Source of the DNA: Winogradskya humida
GTDB taxonomy: Bacteria; Actinomycetota; Actinomycetes; Mycobacteriales; Micromonosporaceae
Assembly (NCBI RefSeq): GCF_016862215.1
Contig: NZ_BOMN01000013.1
Coordinates: 124,001 to 188,000 of the forward strand
Reading direction: 5' to 3'
Length of the DNA stretch: 64,000 nt
Made by a program: the position numbers and the translations under genes. Each line of letters starts with the position of its first letter. The stretch's first letter is position 1. Positions 16,021 through 24,387 of the stretch are shown here, piece after piece. Below the pieces are notes generated by a model that was given only the letters and a program-made list of their open reading frames with translations, was not told the origin of the DNA and ran no database searches.

Positions 16021-16845
16021 ATGGAGACACGGGAACGGTTCGTGACGTCCGGGCCGGTGCGGTTGTGGACCGAGCGTGCGGGGGACCCCGGTCACCCCGC
16101 CGTGCTGCTGATCATGGGGTCGGCGGCGCAGGGCATCAGCTGCCCGGACGCGCTGGTCACCGGGCTCGTCGACCGCGGCGTGCAGGTCATCCGGTTCGAC
16201 CACCGCGACACCGGCCGTTCCAGCGTCATCGACTTCGACACCCACCCGTACACGCTCGACGGCATGGCCGCCGACTGCCTCGCCGTGCTCGACGGCTACG
16301 GCCTCGATGCCGCGCACCTGGCCGGGGGGTCGATGGGCGGGGTGATCGCGCAGTGGCTGGCCGTGCACGAGCCGGCCCGCGTACGGTCCCTGACGCTGCT
16401 GAGCAGCACACCGATGGGCCACCACCCGGACCTGCCGAAGCCGTCACCCCAGCTGCTGGCGCATTTCGCCGCCGGACTGCCGCAGGGAGTGGAGACCGAC
16501 GTGGCGCTGTTCCGCATCTTCAACGGGCCGGTCCGCCCGTTCGACGAACCGGCCTTGCGCGTGATGCTCGAGCGGGCGTTGTCGCGGGCCACCGACCCGG
16601 CCGCGGCGGCGAACCACAACCGGGCGGCGAGGGCGCTCACCCCTGGCCTGCTCGCCCCGCTGTCGTCGATCGTCGCGCCGACCACGGTCGTCCACGGTGA
16701 TCAGGACCCGATCTTCCCGCTCGAGCACGGCGAGGCATTGGCTGCGGCGATCGCGGGTGCGGACCTGCACGTCGTACCCGGGATGGGGCATGTGTATTTC
16801 TCGCCCGGCCTGCCGGGCCGGGTCGCTGAGCTGATCCGGCTGTGA
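16021..16845 (+). CDS. Alpha/beta hydrolase
   Basis: A 274-residue hydrolase with the nucleophile elbow AGGSMGG (Ser104), FDHRDTGRS after the third strand, HGDQDPIFPLEHG for the acid residue and GMGHVYF for the catalytic His. It resembles the aclacinomycin methylesterase/RdmC group, but the substrate is unknown. ATG 16021 follows TAGGAT by 6 nt with no ribosome binding site, so the mRNA is probably leaderless; the -10 box is part of the hairpin that ends the upstream operon. Confidence 0.86.
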   Translation: METRERFVTSGPVRLWTERAGDPGHPAVLLIMGSAAQGISCPDALVTGLVDRGVQVIRFDHRDTGRSSVIDFDTHPYTLDGMAADCLAVLDGYGLDAAHLAGGSMGGVIAQWLAVHEPARVRSLTLLSSTPMGHHPDLPKPSPQLLAHFAAGLPQGVETDVALFRIFNGPVRPFDEPALRVMLERALSRATDPAAAANHNRAARALTPGLLAPLSSIVAPTTVVHGDQDPIFPLEHGEALAAAIAGADLHVVPGMGHVYFSPGLPGRVAELIRL

Positions 16846-16848
16846 GCT

Positions 16849-17610
16849 CTATACCGACGGGTCCCACGCGATGAGCTGCTCGAAGACGGTCCGGTCGCCG
16901 GTGATCTCGACGTCGTCGATGGAGTTGCGGCCGTAGCAGAACAGGACCAGGTCACTGGCGGTGCCGCGGGCGGAGACGTCCGCGGGGGCCGGCTCGGTCC
17001 CGATGGTGGCCCTGGCGCCGTCGGCGGAGAAGTGCAGGCGCCAGGAGCGGCCCTCGGTGGCGTGGTAGTCGAGGATGGCGGGCTTGTGGGGCCAGGGGCT
17101 CGGCGTGGCGACGCAGGTGAACTGGAACTCCTCGATCCCGTCGAGGGCCACGTCGTCGGGTAGCGGCTGCGGGGCGCCCACGGTCAGCTGCGCGTCGTAC
17201 GTGTGGACGGAGATCTCCTGCAACTGGTGCCGGGCGACGGCGAAGCAGGTCTTCGGGGACTGCGATCCGCCCCACCACACCCAGCAGCCACGGTCCGGGC
17301 CGGCTTCCCGCAGCGCGTCCAGCAGCTGCTCGGTGGCGTCGGCCAGCCAGGCGAGCAGCTGCTCCCGGTCGCTGGGTACGGCGGGGCCGTTCCCGGTGGC
17401 CTTGGCGGTGGCGTCGGGACCTGCGGCAACGGTCGCGGCCCAGGCGTAACGGCCTTCACCGATGTGCTTCGCCAGGTCGGACAGCGTCCACCCGGGACAG
17501 GTCGGCACCGGCGTGTCAAGGCTGGGCGCGGCGGCGATCGCGGCGCGGAAAGCCGTTGACCGCTCGTCGATCAGGCGCAGCAGGTCGGTGAAGTCAAGAG
17601 TGGTGTCCAC
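16849..17610 (-). CDS. Maleylpyruvate isomerase/MDMPI family, mycothiol-dependent type
   Basis: A 253-residue protein of the DinB-like MDMPI family. The N-terminal half has VPTCPGWTLSDLAKHIGE, with the metal-binding His of the four-helix bundle, and ARHQLQEISVHTYDAQL carries the second metal-ligand pair (HxxE...H); the C-terminal half is the MDMPI_C sterol-carrier-like domain. Members use mycothiol, the actinobacterial thiol, as cofactor. Substrate unknown. The start is GTG 17610; TAGACA lies 6 nt upstream. Confidence 0.84.
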   Translation of the reverse strand: MDTTLDFTDLLRLIDERSTAFRAAIAAAPSLDTPVPTCPGWTLSDLAKHIGEGRYAWAATVAAGPDATAKATGNGPAVPSDREQLLAWLADATEQLLDALREAGPDRGCWVWWGGSQSPKTCFAVARHQLQEISVHTYDAQLTVGAPQPLPDDVALDGIEEFQFTCVATPSPWPHKPAILDYHATEGRSWRLHFSADGARATIGTEPAPADVSARGTASDLVLFCYGRNSIDDVEITGDRTVFEQLIAWDPSV

Positions 17611-17650
17611 CGCGGATGTCTACCATCACACCCCGCGCACCGACAGCGAA

Positions 17651-18331
17651 TTACGGCGTGGAGCTGCTCTGCGTCCGCCGCATGGTCCGCAGCAGGGCGT
17701 CGTGGGCCGGTGGCGCCGGCAGCGGGCGGCTGTTGTCGGCGGCGAAGGCCTGCAGCATGTACTCGATGTGGCGCTGCCACGCATCAGGTGCCGTGGCGGC
17801 GGTCGCGGCGACCACGCCGGCGTTGGCGATCAGCAGGACGATCATGTCGTCGGGGTGGAAGTCCTTACGCAGGCCGCCGGACGCCTTGGCCTTACGCACG
17901 ATGGTGAGCCAGTCGCGCAGGGCGGAGCCGCGGTGTTCCTCCAGCTGCGCGACGGCCGGATTGACCGCGGCGAACGTGACGGTGAGCAGGTCGGCGAAGC
18001 CACGGTCACCGGACTGCATGGCACACACGCGGCGCACGTAGCCGCAGAACCCCTGCCACGGATCCGGCTCTGCCAGCGCCTGCGCGGCGGCCTCCGCGTA
18101 GGCGGTCATCTTGTCGCCGAACGCGGCAGCGATCAGCGAGGCCCGGTCGGGGAAACGGCGGTGCACAGTGGCTTCCCCGACCCCGGCCCGCCGGGCGATC
18201 TCGTCGAACGGCACCTGCAGCCCGGCTTCGGCGAACGCGCGTTGCGCGGCCGCCACGATCGCGGTCCGGTTACGCGCGGCGTCGGTGCGCAGGGGCCGCT
18301 CGGGAGACGTCGGGCTGGTCACACCCCACAT
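17651..18331 (-). CDS. TetR-family regulator
   Basis: A 226-residue repressor. The DNA-binding domain (residues 17-65) reads RTAIVAAAQRAFAEAGL, FDEIARRAGVGEATVHRRFPD, and the C-terminal ligand domain is of the actinobacterial TetR_C type. It is divergent from the SDR gene at 18419, and the spacer holds inverted repeats of AAGTGG, so it most likely represses both. The MDMPI gene follows 40 bp downstream on the same strand. Confidence 0.86.
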   Translation of the reverse strand: MWGVTSPTSPERPLRTDAARNRTAIVAAAQRAFAEAGLQVPFDEIARRAGVGEATVHRRFPDRASLIAAAFGDKMTAYAEAAAQALAEPDPWQGFCGYVRRVCAMQSGDRGFADLLTVTFAAVNPAVAQLEEHRGSALRDWLTIVRKAKASGGLRKDFHPDDMIVLLIANAGVVAATAATAPDAWQRHIEYMLQAFAADNSRPLPAPPAHDALLRTMRRTQSSSTP

Positions 18332-18339
18332 GCTCGCAC

Positions 18340-18395
18340 AAGTGGAGCCATGCCGCCACTTATCTGCTAGCGTAAATGAAGGAACGGCTCCACTT
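18340..18395. promoter_or_regulatory. Operator cluster between TetR and SDR genes
   Basis: AAGTGGAGCC (18340-18349) is repeated in perfect inversion as GGCTCCACTT (18386-18395); between them CCACTT (18356-18361) makes a shorter palindrome with the first arm (6-bp arms, 10-bp spacer). TAGCGT (18368-18373) between the arms is a candidate -10 box for the SDR gene, so occupancy would block transcription. Confidence 0.65.
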
Positions 18396-18418
18396 ACGGG
18401 GCCAGGGAGGAATCAGAC

Positions 18419-19096
18419 ATGCCCACTATCGCCATCATCGGTGCCGGACCCGGTCTCGGCCTGTCCATCGCCACACGGTTCGGGCGCGAAGGCTTCAGCG
18501 TCGGGCTCGTCTCGCGTACCCGGAAGAACCTGGATGCACTTGTTGTCGAGCTCGGATCAAAGGGCATCGAAGCAGCCGGGTACGCCGCGGACGTCACCGA
18601 TCCGGTCGCGCTCGCCGGTGCCGTCGCGAAGGTCACCGAGCGGTTCGGGCCGATCGATGTGCTCAGCTTCTCCCCCAACGCGGGTGGCGACAGTGCACTC
18701 GCGCCGGTCGCTGTCACCGACCTCACGCTGGAGTCGGTCCGCCCGCAGGTGGACTTCTACCTGGGTGGGGGGCTCGCCGCCGCGCAGCAGGTCCTGCCGG
18801 CGATGACCGGGCGGGGCAGCGGCACGATCCTGTTCAGCACCGGCGGGACCTCCGCCAACCCCGGCATGATGCCCGCGTTCGGCAACATCGCGGTCGGTGC
18901 GGGCGCGCTGCGCACGTATGCGTTGTCGTTGCATGCCGCCGTTGCCGACCGGGGCGTCTACGTCGCGCATGTCCCGCTGTCGGTCTGGATCGGGCACGGC
19001 GGCCCGGAGACGCAGCCGGACACCATCGCCGAGCACTACTGGAGCATCCATACCGAACGCGAAGGCGCCGAGCACCCCTACGTCGCGCTGGGGTAG
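18419..19096 (+). CDS. Short-chain dehydrogenase/reductase lacking the catalytic Tyr-Lys
   Basis: A 225-residue SDR-fold protein. The dinucleotide-binding loop GAGPGLG is near the N-terminus and YAADVTD fits the adenine-ring Asp motif. Where classical SDRs have YxxxK, this protein reads FGNIAVGAGALR, so the usual catalytic pair is missing; it may be a divergent enzyme or a non-catalytic NAD(P)-binding protein. GGGAGG precedes the ATG. It is divergent from the TetR gene and probably under its control. Confidence 0.82.
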   Translation: MPTIAIIGAGPGLGLSIATRFGREGFSVGLVSRTRKNLDALVVELGSKGIEAAGYAADVTDPVALAGAVAKVTERFGPIDVLSFSPNAGGDSALAPVAVTDLTLESVRPQVDFYLGGGLAAAQQVLPAMTGRGSGTILFSTGGTSANPGMMPAFGNIAVGAGALRTYALSLHAAVADRGVYVAHVPLSVWIGHGGPETQPDTIAEHYWSIHTEREGAEHPYVALG

Positions 19097-19100
19097 CGGG

Positions 19101-21134
19101 TCAGGACTCCCAGCGGGCGAGGTCGCGCAGCCAGGCGTAGGCGGTGCCGTCCGAGGGGGCTCGCCAGTCGCCGCGCGGGGAGAGGGAGCCGCCGGCGGAC
19201 ACCTTCGGGCCGTTCGGCATGGCGGAACGTTTGAACTGGGCGAACTGGAAGAAGCGGCGGCAGAAGTACTCCAGCCACTTGCGGATCTCCGGCAGGTCGT
19301 ACTCCCCGCGGTCGGCCTCCGGGAAGCCGGGCGGCCAGGCACCGGCGGCAGCATCGTGCCAGGCGTGCCAGGCCAGGAACGCGATCTTCGACGGGCGGAA
19401 GCCGTAGCGCAGCACGTGGAACAGGGTGAAATCGTGCAGCGCGTACGGGCCGATCGTCGACTCCGTGGACTGCGGGGTGTCGCCGGGGACGAGTTCGGGG
19501 CTGATCTCCGTGCCGAGGATCGCGGTCAGGGTCGCGGCGGTGCCGGCGTCGAACTGGTCGCTGGCGACGACCCAGCGGATCAGGTGCTGCATCAGGGTTT
19601 TGGGGACGCCGGAGTTGACGTTGTAGTGGCTCATCTGGTCGCCGACGCCGTACGTGCACCAGCCCAGGGCCAGCTCGGACAGGTCACCGGTGCCGAGGAC
19701 GATCCCGCCGCGCTGGTTGGCGAGCCGGAACAGATAGTCCGTGCGCAGCCCGGCCTGCACGTTCTCGAAGGTGACGTCGTAGACCGGCTCCCCGGCGGAG
19801 AACGGGTGTCCCATCTCCTCCAGCATGATCCGCGCGGCCGGTTTGATGTCGAGCTCCGCGGCGGTGACCCCGAGCGACCGCATCAGCGCGTGGGCGTTGG
19901 CCTTGGTGTGGTCGCTGGTCGCGAAGCCTGGCATCGTGAACGCGAGGATGTCGCTGCGGGGCCGCCCGGCGCGGTCCATCGCCTGGGCCGCGACGATCAG
20001 GGCGTGGGTGGAGTCGAGACCACCGGACACACCGATGACGACTTTCGGGCCGCCGATCGCGGCGAGGCGCTGGGTCAGCCCGGCGACCTGGATGTTGTAC
20101 GCCTCGTAACAGTCCTGCGCGAGCCGTTGCGCGTCGGCGGGCACGAACGGGAACCGTTCCACGCGGCGGCGCAGGCCCAGGTCGGTGGCGGGCGGGTCGA
20201 GCCGGAACGCGATCTGCTGGAAGTCGCCGGTGCGGGCGGCGTGGGTGCGGCGGTTGTCGTCGAACGTGCCCTGGCGCTGGCGTTCCTGGCGCAGCAGGTC
20301 CAGGTCGATGTCCGCGATCGCCGTGCGGTCGTCGGGGGGGAAGCGCTCGGTCTCGGCGAGCAGGGCCCCGTTCTCGTAGATCATGGTCTGGCCGTCCCAG
20401 GACAGGTCCGTGGTCGACTCCCCGGCGCCGGCAGCGGCGTACACATAGGCGGCCAGGCACCGCGACGACGCCGAGCGGACCAGCAACCGGCGGTCCTCGG
20501 CGCGGCCGACGGTGATCGGGCTGCCCGACAGGTTGACCAGCAGGGTCGCTCCGGCGAGGGCGGCTTCGGCGCTGGGCGGCACCGGCATCCACATGTCCTC
20601 GCAGATCTCGGCGTGCAGGACCAGGCCGGGCACGTCCTCGGCGGTGAACAGCAGGTTCACCCCGAACGGTACGTCCACCGCGCCGACCCGGATCGTCGAA
20701 CTGCGCTCGTCGTCACCGGCGGCGAGCTGGCGTTGCTCGTAGAACTCGCGGTAGTTCGGCAGGTACGACTTCGGGGCCACCCCGAGGACCCGCCCGCGGT
20801 GGATGACGACTGCGCAGTTGTAGATGCGGTTGCGGTGCCGCAGCGGCGCCCCGACCACGAGCACGCTCAACAGGTCGCTCGTCCCGGCGACCACGGTCTG
20901 CAGCGCCGTTTCGACGTCGTCGAGCAGGACGTCCTGCAGCAGCAGGTCCTCGATCGAATAGCCGGACAGCGTCAGCTCGGGGAACACCGCCACGGCGACA
21001 CCCTCGTCGGCGCAGCGGCGTGCCTGCTGCAGGACCGCGGCGGCGTTGACCGGCGGATCCGCGAGGGCGGTGTGGCCGGTGCAGGCGGCGACCCGGGCGA
21101 AACCGTGCTGGTAGATCGACCGCATGTTCATCAC
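19101..21134 (-). CDS. nadE: Glutamine-dependent NAD+ synthetase
   Basis: A 677-residue two-domain enzyme that makes NAD+ from deamido-NAD+, ATP and glutamine. The N-terminal nitrilase-like glutaminase has Glu53 (FPELTLSGYS), Lys122 (APKSYLPNYREF) and Cys178 (HAEICEDMW). The C-terminal synthetase has the PP-loop GVSGGLDST and the GTGDLSELALGW segment. Length and order match the mycobacterial enzyme. GTG 21134 follows TAAGAT by 5 nt (possible leaderless start); ATG 21131 and 21125 are alternatives. It is the last gene of a leftward series with the DUF6817 and Vgb-like genes. Confidence 0.95.
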   Translation of the reverse strand: MMNMRSIYQHGFARVAACTGHTALADPPVNAAAVLQQARRCADEGVAVAVFPELTLSGYSIEDLLLQDVLLDDVETALQTVVAGTSDLLSVLVVGAPLRHRNRIYNCAVVIHRGRVLGVAPKSYLPNYREFYEQRQLAAGDDERSSTIRVGAVDVPFGVNLLFTAEDVPGLVLHAEICEDMWMPVPPSAEAALAGATLLVNLSGSPITVGRAEDRRLLVRSASSRCLAAYVYAAAGAGESTTDLSWDGQTMIYENGALLAETERFPPDDRTAIADIDLDLLRQERQRQGTFDDNRRTHAARTGDFQQIAFRLDPPATDLGLRRRVERFPFVPADAQRLAQDCYEAYNIQVAGLTQRLAAIGGPKVVIGVSGGLDSTHALIVAAQAMDRAGRPRSDILAFTMPGFATSDHTKANAHALMRSLGVTAAELDIKPAARIMLEEMGHPFSAGEPVYDVTFENVQAGLRTDYLFRLANQRGGIVLGTGDLSELALGWCTYGVGDQMSHYNVNSGVPKTLMQHLIRWVVASDQFDAGTAATLTAILGTEISPELVPGDTPQSTESTIGPYALHDFTLFHVLRYGFRPSKIAFLAWHAWHDAAAGAWPPGFPEADRGEYDLPEIRKWLEYFCRRFFQFAQFKRSAMPNGPKVSAGGSLSPRGDWRAPSDGTAYAWLRDLARWES

Positions 21135-21142
21135 CCAAGATC

Positions 21143-21664
21143 TTACGCCAGCACCCGCCGCACCTCGGCCGACACCGGCGGGGACAGCAGGGGTGCCCAG
21201 GACGCGAACAGGTCCCGGAAGTAGCCGCCGTACCGCGCGGCGATCGCCGGGTCCTGCTCGAGCACGTCCAGCTCGTTGATCACACTGAGGTCCGCGAACG
21301 GCGTCACGACATCATCGGGCAGCGCCACCGCGGTGTCCGTCCAGCGGTCCCAGACCTGCCGGGTTTCGGGGAGCATTTTCCACGTGCGGGAACGTTCACA
21401 CGACCCGTACCGATGGACCAGGTCTTCGGCCCGGTCCCCGATCAGAGCCTGCAGCGGCCCGCGGTCGGTGTGGTCCAGCAGGGCCAGATCGAACCCGTCG
21501 GTGCTGTACGCCGCATGCGTCAGCCCCGCCACCTGCACCTCCCGATCGTGTCCCAGCGCACCGAGCCGTTCCTGCACCCGGTTGAGATGCGCGTAGAGGG
21601 TCCCGCCGGGGTGTTCGACCGTCTCGGTCCCCCGCGCCCGCAGCCATTTCCTGACGTCGTCCAT
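21143..21664 (-). CDS. DUF6817-type (HD-like) protein
   Basis: A 173-residue protein with HPGGTLYAHLNRV and VAGLTHAAYSTDGF, the conserved histidine segments of DUF6817, which resemble a degenerate HD phosphohydrolase. Function unknown. Its ATG directly abuts the stop of the Vgb-like gene and its stop is 8 nt before nadE, so the three are probably co-transcribed. Confidence 0.72.
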   Translation of the reverse strand: MDDVRKWLRARGTETVEHPGGTLYAHLNRVQERLGALGHDREVQVAGLTHAAYSTDGFDLALLDHTDRGPLQALIGDRAEDLVHRYGSCERSRTWKMLPETRQVWDRWTDTAVALPDDVVTPFADLSVINELDVLEQDPAIAARYGGYFRDLFASWAPLLSPPVSAEVRRVLA

Positions 21665-22528
21665 CTACGACACGATATGCGTTAGGCGACCGATTTCCAG
21701 GGCCGCCCACACCCCGCCGGTGGCGTCGACGGTGATGCCGTGCGGCTCGGACTTCTCGGTGGGCAGGTCATGAGCGGTGAGTGTGCCGTCGGGGGTGCGA
21801 TGGCCGATCCTGTTCGCGCCCCACTCGGTGAACCACAGGTCCCCCACGCCGGCGGCGGCGATCGCGTGCGGCCGGGCCGTCCGGTCGCTCAGCGGGAACT
21901 CCGTGATCGTCCCGCCGGTGGTGATCCGGCCGAGCTGCCCGGCGCCGATCTCCACGAACCACAGGTCCACGCCGTCGCTGGTGATACCGACCGGTGCTGC
22001 ATCGGGGGTGGGCAGCTCGTGCAGGCGCACGTCACCGCCGGTGGTGATCCGGCCGATCGCATTGGCCTGGTTGAGGGTGAACCACAGCGCACCGTCGGGC
22101 CCCGCGGTGATCATCGCCGGGAACGCCGCGTCGGGCAGGGGGAACTCCGTGACCGTGCCGTCGGGTGCGAGCCGGCCGATGCGGCTGGTGGTCATCGCGG
22201 TGAACCACAGCGCGCCGTCGGGGCCGGCCGCCAGGCCGTACGCTCCGGAGCCCGTCGGCAGCGGGAACGAGCGCAGGTCGGTGCCGAGGCGGCTGATCGT
22301 ATCGTCGCGGGTGCGGGTGAACCACACGGCGTCGTCGGGGCCGGCGACGATCACGGCCGGCTGGCTCTGCGGGGCGTCCAGGCCGATCGTGGTGACGTCA
22401 CCGCCGGGGCTGATTCTGACGAGCTCGCCGCTGTGCGCGCACGTCACCCACAGCGTCCCGTCGGGGCCGGTGGTGAGGGAATACGGTCCGGCGTCCGGCC
22501 CGGTGATCGTGAGCTCTCGGATATCCAC
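21665..22528 (-). CDS. Virginiamycin B lyase (Vgb)-like beta-propeller
   Basis: A 287-residue seven-bladed propeller made of repeats of the pattern GPDGALWFT...RIGR, the same length class as streptogramin B lyase (about 300 residues). In Vgb the catalytic residues are two His and two Glu; candidates here are the His of ARPHAIA, the Glu of WFTEWGANRIG and the His of SEPHGIT, but alignment is needed to confirm them. It could linearise streptogramin B antibiotics or act on another cyclic ester or as a sensor. GTG 22528 lies 7 nt after TAAGGT, a -10 box that overlaps the stop codon of the upstream gene. Confidence 0.75.
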   Translation of the reverse strand: MDIRELTITGPDAGPYSLTTGPDGTLWVTCAHSGELVRISPGGDVTTIGLDAPQSQPAVIVAGPDDAVWFTRTRDDTISRLGTDLRSFPLPTGSGAYGLAAGPDGALWFTAMTTSRIGRLAPDGTVTEFPLPDAAFPAMITAGPDGALWFTLNQANAIGRITTGGDVRLHELPTPDAAPVGITSDGVDLWFVEIGAGQLGRITTGGTITEFPLSDRTARPHAIAAAGVGDLWFTEWGANRIGHRTPDGTLTAHDLPTEKSEPHGITVDATGGVWAALEIGRLTHIVS

Positions 22529-22538
22529 CAGGACGACC

Positions 22539-23417
22539 TTAAACGGACAGTGCCATGTGCAGGCTCGCCGCGGAGGCGGGCAGCAGCGGCAGGCGGACGT
22601 CCGGGGTGGGGATGCGGCCCCGGGCGTGCAGGACGGCTTTGATGACGGTCGGGTTGGGTTCGGCGAACAGGGCCAGGGCGAGCCGGGCGAGCCGGGGCTG
22701 GGCGAGGTGGGGCTGGGCGAGGTGGGGCTGGGCGAGGTGGGGCTGGGCGAGGTGGGGCTGGGGCTGCCGGTCACGGACCAGCGTCGTGAACGCCGCGGTG
22801 TCCAGGTGGGCGGAGGCGATGATCGCGCCCGGGACACCCATGCTGAGCAACGGGGCCAGGAACGCGTCGTCGCCGCAGAGGATCGCGAAATCCGCGGGCG
22901 GGTCGCTGAGCAGATCAACGACCGTGGTGTCGATGCCGCCGGCGGCGAGTTTCATGCCGGCGACCCCGTCGATCGCGGCGATCCGGCGCAGCGCCCCGGC
23001 GCTCAGGGTCTGCCCGGTGCGGTAGGGCACGTGGTAGGCCAGGACCGGGACGGGGCTGCGGGCCGCGAAATCCTCGAAATATGCGACCACGCCGTCCTCA
23101 CCCGGCCGCAGAAACGGTGGGACCAGGGTCAGGACGGCGACAGCATGCGACGGCACGGCTGCGGCGTCGCCGATCCGGTTGGCGCCGACGATCAGCTGCG
23201 CCCGGCGGTCACGGCACACCCCGGCGATCACGTCGAGGACCCCGTCGCGTTCCTTGTCGTCGAGTGAACCCGGCTCCCCCGTGGTCCCGAGCGCCACCAG
23301 CCCGGCCGCCCCGCCGTCGAGGACGTCGTGCGCGAGGCGTTCCAGCGCGCCGAACGCCACCGCGCCGGCGGCGTCGAACGGGGTGATCAGCGGCACGTAC
23401 ACACCGGCGAAAGTCAT
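22539..23417 (-). CDS. DapA/NanA-family aldolase with pentapeptide repeat
   Basis: A 292-residue class I aldolase of the dihydrodipicolinate synthase family. GTTGEPG (Thr45/Thr46) and YHVPYRTG match the family, and GMKLAAG places the Schiff-base lysine at Lys156. The reaction is probably cleavage or formation of a pyruvate-derived carbon-carbon bond; the substrate is not predictable and dapA itself is normally elsewhere. Residues about 218-245 hold four copies of QPHLA plus degenerate flanking copies, encoded by perfect 15-bp repeats, an insertion not seen in the family. It is divergent from a LysR gene across a palindrome. Confidence 0.83.
   Translation of the reverse strand: MTFAGVYVPLITPFDAAGAVAFGALERLAHDVLDGGAAGLVALGTTGEPGSLDDKERDGVLDVIAGVCRDRRAQLIVGANRIGDAAAVPSHAVAVLTLVPPFLRPGEDGVVAYFEDFAARSPVPVLAYHVPYRTGQTLSAGALRRIAAIDGVAGMKLAAGGIDTTVVDLLSDPPADFAILCGDDAFLAPLLSMGVPGAIIASAHLDTAAFTTLVRDRQPQPHLAQPHLAQPHLAQPHLAQPRLARLALALFAEPNPTVIKAVLHARGRIPTPDVRLPLLPASAASLHMALSV
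22694..22753. repeat. Four perfect 15-bp tandem repeats in coding sequence
   Basis: The unit GGGGCTGGGCGAGGT is present four times in a row, with decayed copies on both sides. Being a multiple of three, it adds QPHLA pentapeptides to the aldolase without changing frame, so the number of copies could vary between strains. Confidence 0.95.
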
Positions 23418-23438
23418 ACGACTACTTTCAACCCCTGC

Positions 23439-23450
23439 GACCTTAAGGTC
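23439..23450. promoter_or_regulatory. Palindrome in LysR/aldolase divergent promoter
   Basis: GACCTTAAGGTC is a perfect 12-bp palindrome in the 70-bp spacer between the divergent aldolase and LysR genes, where a LysR-type regulator normally binds. Confidence 0.55.
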
Positions 23451-23487
23451 CAGTTCCGATTGGTACGCCCGAACGTAAGCTGACCTG

Positions 23488-24387
23488 ATGCTCGATGTGC
23501 GCCGCCTCCACCTGCTCCACGACCTGTCCCGCCTCGGCACGATCGCTGCGGTCGCGCAGGCCCACACGTACACGCCGTCCGCGGTGTCCCAGCAGCTCGC
23601 CGCCCTGGAACGCGAGGCCGGCGTGCCGCTGCTGCGCCGCACCGGGCGCAGCGTCACGTTCACCCCGGCCGGGCGGGTCCTCGCCGAGCAGGCCCGCACG
23701 GTCCTCGCCGCCCTGGAGCAGGCCGATGCGGCCCTCGCCGCGGTCGCCACGGGGCTGAGCGGGCCACTGCGCATCGGGGCGTACCCGTCAGCGGTCCGGA
23801 CCCTGCTCCCACCGGCCCTGGTGACGCTGGGCCGCGAGCATCCCGGGCTGGAACTGCTCGTGACCGAGCTCGACCCGGCGCAGGTCCCGGACGCACTGCG
23901 CGACCGGCGTCTCGACGTGGGCCTGCTCAACGACTACGACGTGGTCCCGTCCCCGGACGACAGCACCCTCGACACGGTGCCGCTGCTCGACGAGCGGGTC
24001 TTCCTCGCCGTCCCCGAGGGCGCGGGTGCAGCCGGGCTGGACGACGTGCGGGACAGCCGGTGGATCCTGGCGAGCCCGGGCACGTTGTGCCACACGATGA
24101 CGGTCCACGTGTGCCGTGCGGCCGGGTTCGCGCCGCGCCCGCGTCACTACGCCGACGACTTCACGACCGTGCTGGCGCTGGTCGCGGCGGGGCAGGGCGT
24201 GTCGGTGGTGCCGCGGCTCGCGGCTGCGTACCCACCGCCGGGGGTTGATCTGATCCCCCTGCCCACCCGGCGGAGGACCCGGGTCGCCTGCCGTCGCGGT
24301 GCGCTCACCCACCCGGCGGTCGCCGCCTGCACGGCCGCCCTGCGTGACAGCACCGCGGCGTTCCTGGGTGATCAGAGCGCCGCGTAG
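23488..24387 (+). CDS. LysR-family regulator
   Basis: A 299-residue regulator. Residues 1-60 form the winged helix (LHLLHDLSRLGTIAAVAQAHTYTPSAVSQQLAALERE), followed by the two-lobed substrate-binding domain (GPLRIGAYPSAVRTLLP, TVLALVAAGQGVSVVPRLA). It is divergent from the DapA-like aldolase and probably controls it. ATG 23488 lies 6 nt after TAAGCT (23476-23481), so it is a likely leaderless mRNA. Its 3' end overlaps the convergent disrupted gene. Confidence 0.88.
   Translation: MLDVRRLHLLHDLSRLGTIAAVAQAHTYTPSAVSQQLAALEREAGVPLLRRTGRSVTFTPAGRVLAEQARTVLAALEQADAALAAVATGLSGPLRIGAYPSAVRTLLPPALVTLGREHPGLELLVTELDPAQVPDALRDRRLDVGLLNDYDVVPSPDDSTLDTVPLLDERVFLAVPEGAGAAGLDDVRDSRWILASPGTLCHTMTVHVCRAAGFAPRPRHYADDFTTVLALVAAGQGVSVVPRLAAAYPPPGVDLIPLPTRRRTRVACRRGALTHPAVAACTAALRDSTAAFLGDQSAA

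Noticed and set aside
18897..21224. 775-residue open frame on the + strand
   Set aside because: It is antisense to nadE, which is complete and conserved.
22694..22753. CRISPR-like array
   Set aside because: Units are 15 bp, contiguous and without spacers, and they lie in a coding sequence.
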